This document shows positions 14,794 through 24,553 of a stretch of 44,823 nt of DNA, piece by piece. Source of the DNA: Cryobacterium sp. (lineage in GTDB: Bacteria > Actinomycetota > Actinomycetes > Actinomycetales > Microbacteriaceae); contig JAHBSS010000011.1 of NCBI GenBank assembly GCA_019639015.1, positions 1-44,823 of the forward strand, given 5' to 3'. Within the stretch, counting starts at the first letter, position 1. Every line of letters begins with the position of its first letter. The notes under the pieces were generated by a model, which made no database searches, had not been told where the DNA came from, and was given only the letters and a program-made list of their open reading frames with translations. The position numbers and the translations under genes were made by a program.

Positions 14794-17700
14794 CGGAACC
14801 CAAACCCTGGAGTAGGTTTGCGATTGGCCAGTTACTAAACAACGCCGTTTGCCCGGTTTGCGAAACCAATTCAATGACTGGCGCGGTTTGCGCAATGTGT
14901 GGCGCTGACCTAACCGGCGAGATTGCGGCTGAACTTTGGGCTTCGTCTCAAGCGGCCGCCTCAGCCCTCGCCGCCCGGCAAGAAGTACTCGATCGGGTAC
15001 CAAAAGTAACGGCACCCGTTGCGCAATTCTCAACTCCACCAAACAATCAATCAGCGCCACAACAAGCGCTCTCCGGAGCTCAAGCCGCACCTCAAGCTGC
15101 AGTCAAGTCGAGCGCGACCGTGCAATCCGTAATTGCGATCGCCGGTGCCGGACTTTTTGCAATTGCCGCAATCGTCTTCACGTTCCTGAACCCAGACCTC
15201 AAAGATCACCTAGTTCGCAGTCTCATCGTTGCGGTGATTACACTGCTTTTCGTCGGTGGCGCACTCTTACTCTCGAGAAAGAAACTTCAAGTTTCAGCCG
15301 AAGTGGTCGGCGCGCTCTCGATGGTGTTTGTTGCACTGGATGTCTACGCAATTTCAGACCTCACCCCGCCCGGCATCAGTCCGTGGCTTTTCGCCGCGAT
15401 CGGCGCACTCATCTCTGGCACCATAATGCTTGCGCTTGCAGTCCGCATCAAAATACGCACTTGGCTTTGGCTTTCACTAATCGGGTTGATTGCCGTACCG
15501 GCAATGCTCGGCTATGCAAGCGAGTCAACTCTCGGCGCAGCAATCGGTCATCTCGGTGTCGCGTTTGCCGGGCTCGCTGCGCTCGAAAGGTTCGGCTATT
15601 TCGAGAAACGATTTGCCAGCAAACTTCGGCTCGAACAGGTGACAATTACCGTCTTGCAGATCGTAGGTGTGCTCATCGCAACAATCCAGATTTGGTTTGT
15701 ACCGGCGCACAACACGAGCGAGTATTGGCTACTGGGTTCCGGCATGCTTCTTGCAATTGCTGTGCTTGGCGCCTTTGCTTCCCGAAAACTGCTTCACGGC
15801 TTTTGGAGCTTGGTCGCAGGTACCTACGGAGTTAGCGCTTTTGCAGTCTTGCCGTTTGCTCTCGACCTTGTTCACGATGAAGATGCCACTTGGTACTTCG
15901 CCTTATTTCCTGCTGCCACAGCGGTAGGCGCCCTACTGGTTTCGATCGTGCTCGCGCGAGTCAAAGCGATTCTGAAGTTCGGTTCGCGGCTTGGCGTTGT
16001 CTTGATCGTCTCTCTCGTTGCCCTTCCGCTTGTTGTGTCTTCAGCATCAATCGGGTTCTCCTCGATTGTTGCCTCACTACTGAAATCGGTCGACGGGGTT
16101 TCGTATTTGTTCCCGGAGCACATGGTTCTCGCTATCGCCATCGGGTTAGCAGGTCTCGCGCTCGGGGTTGCCGCAATAAATATGCACTCACGCATCCAGC
16201 CAGCTTTAAAACGAACGGATGCCGAAACAGTCAACGAAGAACCGCAAGCTACCGTCCCAACCGCCTACTCGCGCACGACCGAAGTCTTGTGGACAAGTTT
16301 CGCGACAATCTCGGGACTCACTGCCGCGTGCATTCCCACGATCCCGCTTTGGGCGCGAATTGGAATCGCACTAGTGCTCGCAGTGATTGTTTCGGTGGCG
16401 GTCGCCTATCTGAACCGCAAGAATCGCGTTGGGAACAGTGTGCGAATCCCACTAGTGGTCGGTGTTCATCTTGCGATCATCTTGGCGACGCTCATTTCTC
16501 TCGCCAGCGACTCCTACCAAATCTGGAGCGGGGCACCAATCGTTTTGGCTCTCGCTGTTGCCTCGTTTACGGTTCCTTCGAACGTGCGGTTTTTGCACGT
16601 CGCTGCCGGTTTCGCTTGGGCATTAACGACTATTGCAGTCACCCTAAATAGCTTTGGACTTGAACCGATAGCCGTCCAAGCACTGACAACCTCACTAGCT
16701 TCGCTGAGCGCGATAACTGCGACGTTTATCCGCAAAGTTCGACCCGCAAACTGGTATTCGATACTGGTAGTCACAACCGTGCCATTCCTTTACGGGGTTT
16801 ACAGTGTCATCGCCGAACGAAGCGGCTGGACGGCTCTATCTACCGGGCTGATTTTCCTGCTCGCTCTGACTCTTGTACTCACTCGCAGGCCCGGCCTTGG
16901 GGTCTTGGTTAGAACCTTTGCAGCTTCGATTCTCGTGCCGACGCTGGCTGTCGTGGTTATTTGCCTTGGCGCACAATTGCTGCTTGAGAGCGCATCACCG
17001 GTCACTTTGCCGATAATTGCTGCGATCGTTGCTCTGGTTCTCCCGAGCACGGGCGCGATTTCGACTGGGCTAGAAAAGCTTGGGATCAATCAGCAAAGCG
17101 CGAAGGCAGCGCGAATCGCGATTGAAGTTTCAACGCTTGTGACCGGTGTAATTGCGGTAAGCCTCGCGCTTATCCGCACCGCTGCTGGACTTCAAACGAC
17201 GTTCCTCGTGTTGGTAATAATTGCGGTCGGTGCCGCAGCAACTTCGATTTGGGGTGGCCGCGCCTACGGTTGGTGGCTTGGTGCCGCCGCAATCACTGGG
17301 GCGATTTGGTGTCAACTCGCGGATGCCGGGGTCACCCTTTTCGAGCCATACTTGCTACCGCCGACCCTTGGCGCCGCTCTTGTCGCGTTCATTCTCGTAG
17401 CCACCGGAAAGCGACCCGTCGCTCTTTTCGCGACGGGACTCTTGCTGGCGATCGTGCCAACTCTTGTCGTGCTTGCGATTTGGGGTTCGCCAATCGGATC
17501 GCTCGCGCCTTGGCGCGGTTACGGGCTGATTGCGGCATCCTGGTTGCTCCTGCTTATTGGTATTGCCTTGGGACTGGGTTCTGGCAAAGTTTCCGACCGA
17601 CTCCGCGAACTCCGGAGTCCAACTTTGGGCGCGGCAATTATCGCCGGTTCTGCTGGGGCAATCGAAGGCGTCCGAATCGGACTGAAGTTGGATGCCGTTG

Positions 17701-18551
17701 ACCTAGGTGGGCTAAGCCTAGTTTTCATTTGCTTGCTAGTTTCATTCGCTGGAGCAATCCCTGCGGCGATTGCCGGTGCGCTCATCCGCAAGGTCTCCGC
17801 TCAGGGTTCTCGGTTGGCAAACTCTCGCTGGATGTTGGCCCCGGCGATCGCGTACGTGCCGATTGCGGCTTGGAGCGCAATCCATCGCGACTGGGTCACT
17901 ATTTGGACGGTTTGGGCGTTGATGATTGCGCTTCTCGTGCTCGTGGTTGCAACGGCGGCTCGGCAGCGCGGTAAAGAGCCCATCGCCCTGCCTCCGGTCG
18001 TTTTCACGTTTGCAATCGCATTCGTGACCGCGATAGTCGCCTGGAGTCCGCGGGATCTTCGCGTCGAGTGGTTCTCGCTGCCGCTCGGCTTGTTCTTGCT
18101 TCTAGCGGGAATACTCCATTTACGAAGGACCGCCAGCGAGCCCGAAGCCGCTGAACGTCGGATCGGGACCTTCAGCAGCTGGCCAGCCAATTGGCAAGGC
18201 TCTTGGCCCCTACTTGCACCCGGAATTACGGTCACTTTTCTGGCGTCGATACTTGCGACGTTCACCGATCCACAGACCTGGCGGGCGATCTTGGTGATCG
18301 TTTTGGCGCTAGTTTCGATTCTCGCCGGATCGAGTTTGCGGCTTGCCTCGCCGTTCATTCTCGGAGTGATTGTGCTTCCGCTTGAGAACGTGTTCGTCTT
18401 CCTCGTGCAAATCGGTCGCGGGGTTGCGTCGATGCCGTGGTGGATTACGCTCGCGATTGTCGGCGCCGTGCTGCTAATAATCGCGGTCAGCTACGAACGC
18501 AAGTCCGGTGAAGCGGAAGGATTCACCGCCCGCATGCGCGACCTGCGCTAG
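14790..18551 (+). CDS. Very large polytopic membrane protein with N-terminal zinc ribbon
   Basis: Protein of 1253 residues. CPVC (21-24) and CAMC (34-37) form a four-cysteine zinc ribbon. A Pro/Ala/Gln-rich linker follows to about residue 105, then a nearly continuous run of hydrophobic helices (around thirty by eye) to the C-terminus. I do not recognise a transport or enzymatic motif. The architecture recalls the actinobacterial SCO7613 C-terminal membrane family, with limited confidence. The start ATG overlaps the regulator's stop (ATGA), so it belongs to the DUF2975/XRE operon. An in-frame start at 14715 would lie inside the regulator gene and lacks zinc-ribbon context. The 3' end overlaps the acyl-CoA oxidase stop by four bases. 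Confidence 0.85.
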   Translation: MTEPKPWSRFAIGQLLNNAVCPVCETNSMTGAVCAMCGADLTGEIAAELWASSQAAASALAARQEVLDRVPKVTAPVAQFSTPPNNQSAPQQALSGAQAAPQAAVKSSATVQSVIAIAGAGLFAIAAIVFTFLNPDLKDHLVRSLIVAVITLLFVGGALLLSRKKLQVSAEVVGALSMVFVALDVYAISDLTPPGISPWLFAAIGALISGTIMLALAVRIKIRTWLWLSLIGLIAVPAMLGYASESTLGAAIGHLGVAFAGLAALERFGYFEKRFASKLRLEQVTITVLQIVGVLIATIQIWFVPAHNTSEYWLLGSGMLLAIAVLGAFASRKLLHGFWSLVAGTYGVSAFAVLPFALDLVHDEDATWYFALFPAATAVGALLVSIVLARVKAILKFGSRLGVVLIVSLVALPLVVSSASIGFSSIVASLLKSVDGVSYLFPEHMVLAIAIGLAGLALGVAAINMHSRIQPALKRTDAETVNEEPQATVPTAYSRTTEVLWTSFATISGLTAACIPTIPLWARIGIALVLAVIVSVAVAYLNRKNRVGNSVRIPLVVGVHLAIILATLISLASDSYQIWSGAPIVLALAVASFTVPSNVRFLHVAAGFAWALTTIAVTLNSFGLEPIAVQALTTSLASLSAITATFIRKVRPANWYSILVVTTVPFLYGVYSVIAERSGWTALSTGLIFLLALTLVLTRRPGLGVLVRTFAASILVPTLAVVVICLGAQLLLESASPVTLPIIAAIVALVLPSTGAISTGLEKLGINQQSAKAARIAIEVSTLVTGVIAVSLALIRTAAGLQTTFLVLVIIAVGAAATSIWGGRAYGWWLGAAAITGAIWCQLADAGVTLFEPYLLPPTLGAALVAFILVATGKRPVALFATGLLLAIVPTLVVLAIWGSPIGSLAPWRGYGLIAASWLLLLIGIALGLGSGKVSDRLRELRSPTLGAAIIAGSAGAIEGVRIGLKLDAVDLGGLSLVFICLLVSFAGAIPAAIAGALIRKVSAQGSRLANSRWMLAPAIAYVPIAAWSAIHRDWVTIWTVWALMIALLVLVVATAARQRGKEPIALPPVVFTFAIAFVTAIVAWSPRDLRVEWFSLPLGLFLLLAGILHLRRTASEPEAAERRIGTFSSWPANWQGSWPLLAPGITVTFLASILATFTDPQTWRAILVIVLALVSILAGSSLRLASPFILGVIVLPLENVFVFLVQIGRGVASMPWWITLAIVGAVLLIIAVSYERKSGEAEGFTARMRDLR

Positions 18552-20617
18552 GCCTTAGCCTTCTTCTCGGGGGTTGGGGCGTTGCCGGATGCCGCGAGCA
18601 TTCGGTAGTACTCGGCGGCTTCGGCTTGGCGCGCGGCTTCCGCGCCGGTTGCGATCGGAGCCCGCAAGTGCTCTTGTTCGAAGCCGAAAGCGTCAACGAG
18701 GTCCTGCAAGTGCGGACGCAGACGTGCAAGCAAGCGGTCAATGTACGCGGTGATTGCTTGCGCGCGTTGCGGCGAGAGCCTGCCGTGAATCAGGTACCAA
18801 TCGAGGTGCTTCTCGATGAGGCTCAACCCGAACACGTCGTGCAACCACGAAACCACTTGATATGTTCCCGCGTCGTGAATTTTCTCAATGCCACGAGTGA
18901 ACGCTTCCCACTGCAGAAGTTCAGCGTGAGCGCGCGCCGCCTCGATCAACTCGTTTTGTTGCGAATTGAAAAGCTCGGCGGCTTCCGATTTCGATAGCTT
19001 GGATGCCGGTCGCAGTCTCGAGGCAAGTTCGGAAACCATCGCCTCAACCCGGTCGGTCAGGAGCTCGCGTTGCACATTGGTTTCGCGAAGTTCCTTGACG
19101 CTTCGAGCGGTTGAACCGAAGTCCTTGATCGTCTGCGCGAGCGTGCGAAGGCCCGTGCCGTGGTAGGCGGCCTCGGCCGCACGACCGACGACGTATGCGG
19201 CGAGCGCACCGGCATCCGCGTTCTTGAATTTGTCGCTGAAGTCGGTAAGCAGTCGCTTGGAGACAAGTTGCAAGAGCACGTTATTGTCGCCTTCAAACGT
19301 TACATAAACATCCAGGTCCGCTCGTAGTTGTGTGAGTCGGTTTTCAGCCATGAAGCCGGCTCCGCCACAAGCCTCACGGCACTCCTGCAATGTCTCGAGG
19401 GCGTGCCAAGTTGAAAGCGGTTTTAGGGATGCTGCGAGAGTTTCGAGGTCTTGCCTCGACTCATCCGAATCGTCAGCCCCACTGAACACGGCATCGAATT
19501 TGCGCAGCAGTTCGTCGTGCGCGAATAGTTGCGCGAACACTGTTGCGAGTTTCGGCACCAATCGTCTTTGGTGACGCTGATAATCAAGAAGCACTTGGTC
19601 GCCGCCCGTGCCGGAGGGGAATTGCTTGCGTTCGTTTCCGTAGCGAATCGCGATCGCCAGTCCCAAAGCCGCGGCAGTCGTTGAGGTTCCGTCTAAAGAA
19701 ACTCGCCCTTGAACCAGGGTGCCGAGCATCGTGAAGAAGCGCCGACCCGGACTCGGAATCGGCGAGGAGTAGGTGCCGTCTTCAGCGACATCCCCGTAGC
19801 GGTTGAGCAAGTTCTCGCGAGGCACTTTGACGTGATCAAAGGCGAGCGTGCCGTTGTCGATGCCGTTGAGCCCGCCCTTCCAGCCGTCGTCTTCACCGCT
19901 TACCCCCGGCAAGAAATTGTTTCCATCTCGAATTGGTACGAAGAAAGCGTGGACCCCGTGACTGACTCCGAGAGTAATGAGTTGCGCAAACACAACCGCC
20001 GCTTGGCCGTGCATCCCGGCGTTGCCGAGGAATTGCTTGTGGGCGGCGGCGAATGGGGTGTGGATGTCGAACTGTTTCGTCTTCGGATCGTACGTTGCGG
20101 TCGTGGCGAGGTTTGCGACATCCGAACCGTGACCGATCTCGGTCATCGCGAACGCGCCTGGAAGCTTCAGACTCATGACATCCGGCAGTAGATAGTGGTG
20201 GCGATCAGTGCCGAGTTGCACTAAAGCCCCGCCAAACAACCCCCACTGCACGCCACTCTTTATTTGCAAGGACGGGTCAGCGGTGACCATTTCCTCGAAC
20301 GCGACAATGTTGCCACCGTTGTCATCGTGACCGCCGACCTTGATCGGAAAGCCGCGGTGAACCGATCCGTTTTTCACAAGCAAATGCATTTGGGTGAGCA
20401 CTCGTTCGCGCTGCTCCTCAAGCGGCAGACCGATTGTCTGATGTAGCGCAGGATCTTTCACGAACTCTCGAGCTTGTTTGCGCACGCCAGACCAGGAGCC
20501 AAGCAGTATCTTTGCAAGCGCTGAAACATTGACCACGGCGTTTTCAATCGGGGTCGATTCTTCGAGGTGTTTTTCAACCTCTGCCTGAAGTGCGCTCTTG
20601 TTCGAACCGTTCGACAT
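18548..20617 (-). CDS. Acyl-CoA oxidase / dehydrogenase family protein
   Basis: FAD flavoprotein of 689 residues that would oxidise acyl-CoA to trans-2-enoyl-CoA in fatty-acid degradation. Its length and the C-terminal helical domain fit acyl-CoA oxidases (which pass electrons to oxygen) rather than the 380-residue dehydrogenases. FAMTEIGHGSDVANLATTA (FAD/substrate site), CREACGGAGFMAENRL and VYVTFEGDNNVLLQ, whose Glu is the catalytic base in this family, are all present. The start ATG is preceded by GAGGGAGAGCTAA. It converges on the large membrane protein with overlapping stops (CTAG) and is divergent from an EamA permease. Other beta-oxidation genes are not in the window. Confidence 0.92.
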   Translation of the reverse strand: MSNGSNKSALQAEVEKHLEESTPIENAVVNVSALAKILLGSWSGVRKQAREFVKDPALHQTIGLPLEEQRERVLTQMHLLVKNGSVHRGFPIKVGGHDDNGGNIVAFEEMVTADPSLQIKSGVQWGLFGGALVQLGTDRHHYLLPDVMSLKLPGAFAMTEIGHGSDVANLATTATYDPKTKQFDIHTPFAAAHKQFLGNAGMHGQAAVVFAQLITLGVSHGVHAFFVPIRDGNNFLPGVSGEDDGWKGGLNGIDNGTLAFDHVKVPRENLLNRYGDVAEDGTYSSPIPSPGRRFFTMLGTLVQGRVSLDGTSTTAAALGLAIAIRYGNERKQFPSGTGGDQVLLDYQRHQRRLVPKLATVFAQLFAHDELLRKFDAVFSGADDSDESRQDLETLAASLKPLSTWHALETLQECREACGGAGFMAENRLTQLRADLDVYVTFEGDNNVLLQLVSKRLLTDFSDKFKNADAGALAAYVVGRAAEAAYHGTGLRTLAQTIKDFGSTARSVKELRETNVQRELLTDRVEAMVSELASRLRPASKLSKSEAAELFNSQQNELIEAARAHAELLQWEAFTRGIEKIHDAGTYQVVSWLHDVFGLSLIEKHLDWYLIHGRLSPQRAQAITAYIDRLLARLRPHLQDLVDAFGFEQEHLRAPIATGAEAARQAEAAEYYRMLAASGNAPTPEKKAKA

Positions 20618-20755
20618 TTAGCTCTCCCTCTCGATTCGGCAAATTCAACGGTAGGCGCCGGTGAATCCCGCGGCAAAACCTTTCATCACTTTCGACAAAA
20701 AACCGGTCACAGAATACGGATAGGCTGATTGCTCCGTCCAGAAAGATTGGCAATC

Positions 20756-21631
20756 GTGCTCACTGTAATAGTCGGGTCAACCGCAGCGCTTATTTTCGGC
20801 GCAGCGGATTTTCTAGGCGGACTCGCATCAAAACGAATCAGCCCGATCCAAGTGACTGTCATTAGCGCCTTGGCCGGTCTGGTTATTTTGTTCGCCGCCT
20901 CGATTGCGATACCCGGTCGCTGGTCGAGTGAAGCGTTGCTCTTCGGTGGGCTTTCCGGTATCGCAGGGGCGATCGCAATCAGCCTGCTCTATGCGTGCCT
21001 CGCAATCGGCCCGATGAGCATCCTTTCACCTCTGACTGCATTAGTTTCAGCATTCATCCCGCTGCTTGCTGGAGCTATCCGAGGTGAAAGACTAACCATT
21101 GTTGGTTACATCGCGATCGGTGTCGCCCTGGTTGCCGTAGTGCTTGTTGGCTTCGTCAAAGATGAAGAAGCGGTAAGACCAAGCCTGAAAGCCCTGCTTA
21201 TGGCGATCGGTTCAGGTGCAGCAATTGGGGCATTCATGATCCTGATCGACTTAACACCGGCTGATGCCGGTCTAGTACCACTAATCGCAAACCGTGCCGT
21301 GAACGGCGCCCTGATGCTTGTTGTTGCAGTGGCAGCAATAGCAATCACAAGGTTCAGAACGGATCAGACGAAACCCCGCACCCGAAGGGTCGACTGGCGG
21401 AAAGGTCTTTGGATAGCCGTCGCTTGCGGAACGATCGACGCAACCGCGAACGCTTTGCTCTTGCTCGGGCTAAGGCTCGGGGAACTATCGGTCATGTCAG
21501 TTTTGACGGCGCTCTACCCCGCGGGCACCATTATTCTCGCGGCCTTCATACTAAGAGAACGAATCAGCCTCACTCAATGGATCGGTCTCGTGCTTGCTTT
21601 GGTTGCTGCCGGGATGCTCGCCTTGGCCTAA
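20756..21631 (+). CDS. EamA-family (DMT) permease
   Basis: Transporter-like membrane protein of 291 residues with two five-helix EamA repeats. The N-terminal TAALIFGAADFLGGLASKR is typical of the group. PMSILSPLTALVSAFIPLLAG in repeat 1 and ELSVMSVLTALYPAGTIILAA in repeat 2 are equivalent segments, each followed by a RGERLT or RERISL turn. The substrate is unknown. The frame opens at TTG 20729, but homologues begin where GTG 20756 lies, so I prefer that start; TAGGCT (20721-20726) could be its -10. The last 81 bases overlap the convergent PaaX-like gene. Confidence 0.85.
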   Translation: MLTVIVGSTAALIFGAADFLGGLASKRISPIQVTVISALAGLVILFAASIAIPGRWSSEALLFGGLSGIAGAIAISLLYACLAIGPMSILSPLTALVSAFIPLLAGAIRGERLTIVGYIAIGVALVAVVLVGFVKDEEAVRPSLKALLMAIGSGAAIGAFMILIDLTPADAGLVPLIANRAVNGALMLVVAVAAIAITRFRTDQTKPRTRRVDWRKGLWIAVACGTIDATANALLLLGLRLGELSVMSVLTALYPAGTIILAAFILRERISLTQWIGLVLALVAAGMLALA

Positions 21632-22447
21632 GTTCACTGGTTCACGAAATACGAATTCTGCAGCAGCGGGTGACAATTCCCATTTGATCCGGTCGAACAA
21701 GGCGGCGCTTGCAAACCCTGGCCAATCTTCCGGAAGTGACCTTGCCTGTAACCCCGGATCCAAGTAGCGAACAACTCTCCAAGAATCCAAAGCGCAAATG
21801 TATCCCTTGAATGCTTTCTCAGGATCGGATGTTTCTTCAAAGTGTTCGAACTCGGCAAGGAATCCCAAGTGCAGTTTCGCCAACTCTGGTAGGTCCCACC
21901 ATTTCTTGATCGCTTCGGCAAGTGTCCCGTCAACTTGGGGAGTATCGGTTATGAACACTGTGGCGAAGCTCTTTAAATCAAGTTCAGTGAGGATGTCCTC
22001 AATGCCGATAATCATGAAAGACGGGCAAATCCAAAGTCCGGTGGCGACTGTTCCGCATCCGATTGCCGTTAGCCTCTTGCGCAACTGATGGCGTTTGGCT
22101 CGTTCTGTTTCTGGGAGCGAAAATGAAACCAAACACCAGGCGCCGCCATCTCGCTGTTGCCGAAACTCAAATATCCTGCGATCGCCGCGTTCTAGCATCC
22201 GGTTCGCATCAGGATTCAACAAGTACCCGTTGACACCCAAGCGCGTTTCAGGCAGCAGCAATCCCTTGTTCTTGACTCGAAGCACAGCCGTTCTAGCGTG
22301 ACTAGGACTGATCTCTACAGCAGAAAGCAACCGAATCAGATCGGCGATCGAAATCCATCCCCCGAGAGCACGAAGGTATGAACCGATAATCGTCCTAAGC
22401 AGGAAAGTCGCACTCCCAGGCCTCGAATCGAAATCATCAATGATCAA
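21551..22447 (-). CDS. PaaX-family transcriptional regulator
   Basis: Protein of 298 residues. A winged-helix N-terminus (SATFLLRTIIGSYLRALGGW to GLLLPE) precedes the central PaaX signature GAWCLVSFSLPETERAKRHQLRKRL with ATGLWICP and a C-terminal domain containing GFLAEFEHFE and WRVVRYLDPGL. PaaX itself represses phenylacetate catabolism and responds to phenylacetyl-CoA. Here the gene is the last of the kynA-kynU operon, so it more likely responds to a tryptophan catabolite or its CoA ester, which is inference. TTG 22447 starts within the kynU stop (TTGA overlap), with GGAG five bases upstream. The 3' end overlaps the convergent EamA gene by 81 bases. Confidence 0.88.
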   Translation of the reverse strand: MIIDDFDSRPGSATFLLRTIIGSYLRALGGWISIADLIRLLSAVEISPSHARTAVLRVKNKGLLLPETRLGVNGYLLNPDANRMLERGDRRIFEFRQQRDGGAWCLVSFSLPETERAKRHQLRKRLTAIGCGTVATGLWICPSFMIIGIEDILTELDLKSFATVFITDTPQVDGTLAEAIKKWWDLPELAKLHLGFLAEFEHFEETSDPEKAFKGYICALDSWRVVRYLDPGLQARSLPEDWPGFASAALFDRIKWELSPAAAEFVFREPVNLGQGEHPGSNQSKHETDPLSEADSFS

Positions 22448-23637
22448 ATGAGCTCCGAAATTGCCTTAATTCCAATTTCAACTTCTTTGAAACTAGTACT
22501 AAGTGGCGACAATCCGAGCCGGATACCGTTCGGGCGTCTGAAGTCTGGGATGATTCCTTTCTTCCATAAGGCAGCGTTCACTTCCGCAAACAAATCGTGA
22601 TCGATCGTTACGTGGCTGCCGCGCCTTACTGGGTCTCTTGGGGAGGCAAGTTTGACTCCCTTTGCGGCCAGCAATTCTTCGAACAACTCAATGGCAAACC
22701 CGGTGAGTTTCTCAGACTTTTGTCGCACCTGAGCGATGCCTGCCTGTTCGATCAAGTCGAGCATGTCTTGCATTGCGAGCATCCCAACAATCGATGGTGT
22801 TCCACTAATGAAGCGCCGGATGCCTTGGTGCGGTTGGTACTTTGGTCCCATCTCAAACGGGTTTGTTGAGCCGAGCCAACCCTGGATAGGTTGCTGAAAC
22901 GTTTCCAGGTACTCGGAACGAACGTATCCAAAGGCTGGCGATCCTGGTCCACCGTTCAGATATTTGTATGTGCACCCGGCTGCGAGATCGACTCCCCATT
23001 CATCCAACGCGATCGGAACAGCACCGACGGAGTGGCAGAGATCCCAAAGGATTAATGCTCCAGCATCGTGAGCGACTTTGGTGATTGCCGCGGCATCCGC
23101 AAGAAATCCTGACCGATAGGCAACATGGCTAAGCACAACCAACGCGGTGTTCGCGCCAATCGCGTTTGCAATTTGTGTCGGCGTAACACCTTCGTCGTGC
23201 TCGGCGGTGAGCCAGACTAGCTTCTTGTTCCGCTCCGCCGCGATGCCTTCCAACAGATACCTGTCGGTTGGGAAATTGTCGGTGTCAACGATGATTTCAT
23301 CACGGTCGGGACTGGCATCGAGGGCGGTCCGAATTAGTTTGTACAAGATCACTGTTGTTGAGTCCCCTATGAACACTTGACCGGGCTTTGCACCGAGAGT
23401 GACTTTGCCGACTCTGTCACCGATTTCTAGCGGCAAGTCGTACCAGAGTTCGTCCCAACCGCGAATCAGCCGGTCCCCCCATTGTTCTGTCGTGAACTTT
23501 GCGAGTCGATCAACGCTTGCTTTTGTTGGCCTACCTAAAGAGTTGCCATCCAAATACGCAATTACTTCCTCGGATCGGTAAAACTTCTCAAGGTATGGTC
23601 CAAGAGGATCTGTTACATCGAGCTGTTCCGCACTCAA
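22444..23637 (-). CDS. kynU: Kynureninase
   Basis: PLP enzyme of the aspartate-aminotransferase fold that cleaves kynurenine to anthranilate and alanine (or 3-hydroxykynurenine to 3-hydroxyanthranilate). The 397-residue length is typical. DGNSLGRP (30-37), GDSTTV (91-96), VIL/DLCHSVGA with Asp199, and the PLP lysine Lys225 in CTYKYLNGGPG are conserved kynureninase features, as is WLGSTNPFEMGP near the active site. The start is TTG 23637, with AAGGAG a few bases upstream. It follows kynA by 61 bases and overlaps the regulator gene by four. No kynurenine monooxygenase or formamidase gene is in the window, so anthranilate is the likeliest product. Confidence 0.96.
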   Translation of the reverse strand: MSAEQLDVTDPLGPYLEKFYRSEEVIAYLDGNSLGRPTKASVDRLAKFTTEQWGDRLIRGWDELWYDLPLEIGDRVGKVTLGAKPGQVFIGDSTTVILYKLIRTALDASPDRDEIIVDTDNFPTDRYLLEGIAAERNKKLVWLTAEHDEGVTPTQIANAIGANTALVVLSHVAYRSGFLADAAAITKVAHDAGALILWDLCHSVGAVPIALDEWGVDLAAGCTYKYLNGGPGSPAFGYVRSEYLETFQQPIQGWLGSTNPFEMGPKYQPHQGIRRFISGTPSIVGMLAMQDMLDLIEQAGIAQVRQKSEKLTGFAIELFEELLAAKGVKLASPRDPVRRGSHVTIDHDLFAEVNAALWKKGIIPDFRRPNGIRLGLSPLSTSFKEVEIGIKAISELI

Positions 23638-23698
23638 TTTCGCTCCTTTGCGTTGTGGCTAATTTAGATTGGCAGACGTTGAGTCGATCTAGTCAACC

Positions 23699-24547
23699 TC
23701 AACCGATTTCGGTACGCACTGAATACAGTTCTGGGAAGAATGTCAGGTCGAGCGCTTTCCATAAGAATGCGACTCCGCTTGAGCCGCCGGTCCCGCGCTT
23801 CATTCCGATGATTCTTTGAACCGTCTTGACGTGTCTGAATCGCCAAAGCTGGAAATTATCTTCTAGGTCAACGAATTCTTCACAAGTTTCATATTCAAGC
23901 CAGTGCTTTTCGGGGTCCGCATATATCTTTCGGAACGTTTCGATGAGTGCCTCGTTTTGCGAATACCCCTTGGTTACGTCCCGTTCAAGCACTTCACGGG
24001 GTACAGAGTGTCCGTGACGTGAGAGGTAACGCAAGAACTCGTCGTAGACCGTCGGTTCATGCAGTATCTTTTCCAGCATTTCGTGGGCGGTCGGATTGGA
24101 TTCAAACACCTTCAACATGCCGGCGTTCTTGTTTCCGAGCAGGAATTCCACTGCGCGGTACTGGTAGGACTGGAATCCACTTGAGTTACCGAGCTGCCCG
24201 CGAAACTCGGCATATTCTGGCGGTGTCAAAGTTGCAAGCACTGACCATTGGTCGGTCAATTGCTTTTGAATGTGTTTGACTCTCGCGATTCGCTTCAACG
24301 CAATTTGCAAATCATCGTTCGCTATCAATGCCCGTGCTGAGAGTAATTCATGCACAACGAGCTTTAGCCAAAGCTCACTTGTTTGATGCTGGATGATGAA
24401 GAGCAGTTCATCATGATGAACCGGATTACTTACGGGCACTTGCGCTGAAAGCAAGTGATCCAGTTGCAAATAGGACCCGTAACTCATTCGATCTTTGAAA
24501 TCGGTGACAATGTCAGTTTCGATTTCGCGTTCATTGGTCGTTGCCAT
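23699..24547 (-). CDS. kynA: Tryptophan 2,3-dioxygenase
   Basis: Haem enzyme that opens the indole ring of tryptophan to give N-formylkynurenine, the first step of tryptophan catabolism. The 282-residue protein has FIIQHQTSELWLKL with the distal His54, Arg116 in EYAEFRG (substrate carboxylate contact), GFQSYQYRAVEFLLG, and the proximal haem ligand His239 in RFRHVKTVQRIIG, followed by the flexible GTGGSSGV loop. All are intact. It is first in the kynA-kynU-paaX-like operon. There is no Shine-Dalgarno sequence: TAACGT lies six bases before the ATG, which suggests a leaderless message. Confidence 0.97.
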   Translation of the reverse strand: MATTNEREIETDIVTDFKDRMSYGSYLQLDHLLSAQVPVSNPVHHDELLFIIQHQTSELWLKLVVHELLSARALIANDDLQIALKRIARVKHIQKQLTDQWSVLATLTPPEYAEFRGQLGNSSGFQSYQYRAVEFLLGNKNAGMLKVFESNPTAHEMLEKILHEPTVYDEFLRYLSRHGHSVPREVLERDVTKGYSQNEALIETFRKIYADPEKHWLEYETCEEFVDLEDNFQLWRFRHVKTVQRIIGMKRGTGGSSGVAFLWKALDLTFFPELYSVRTEIG

Positions 24548-24553
24548 TCGAAC

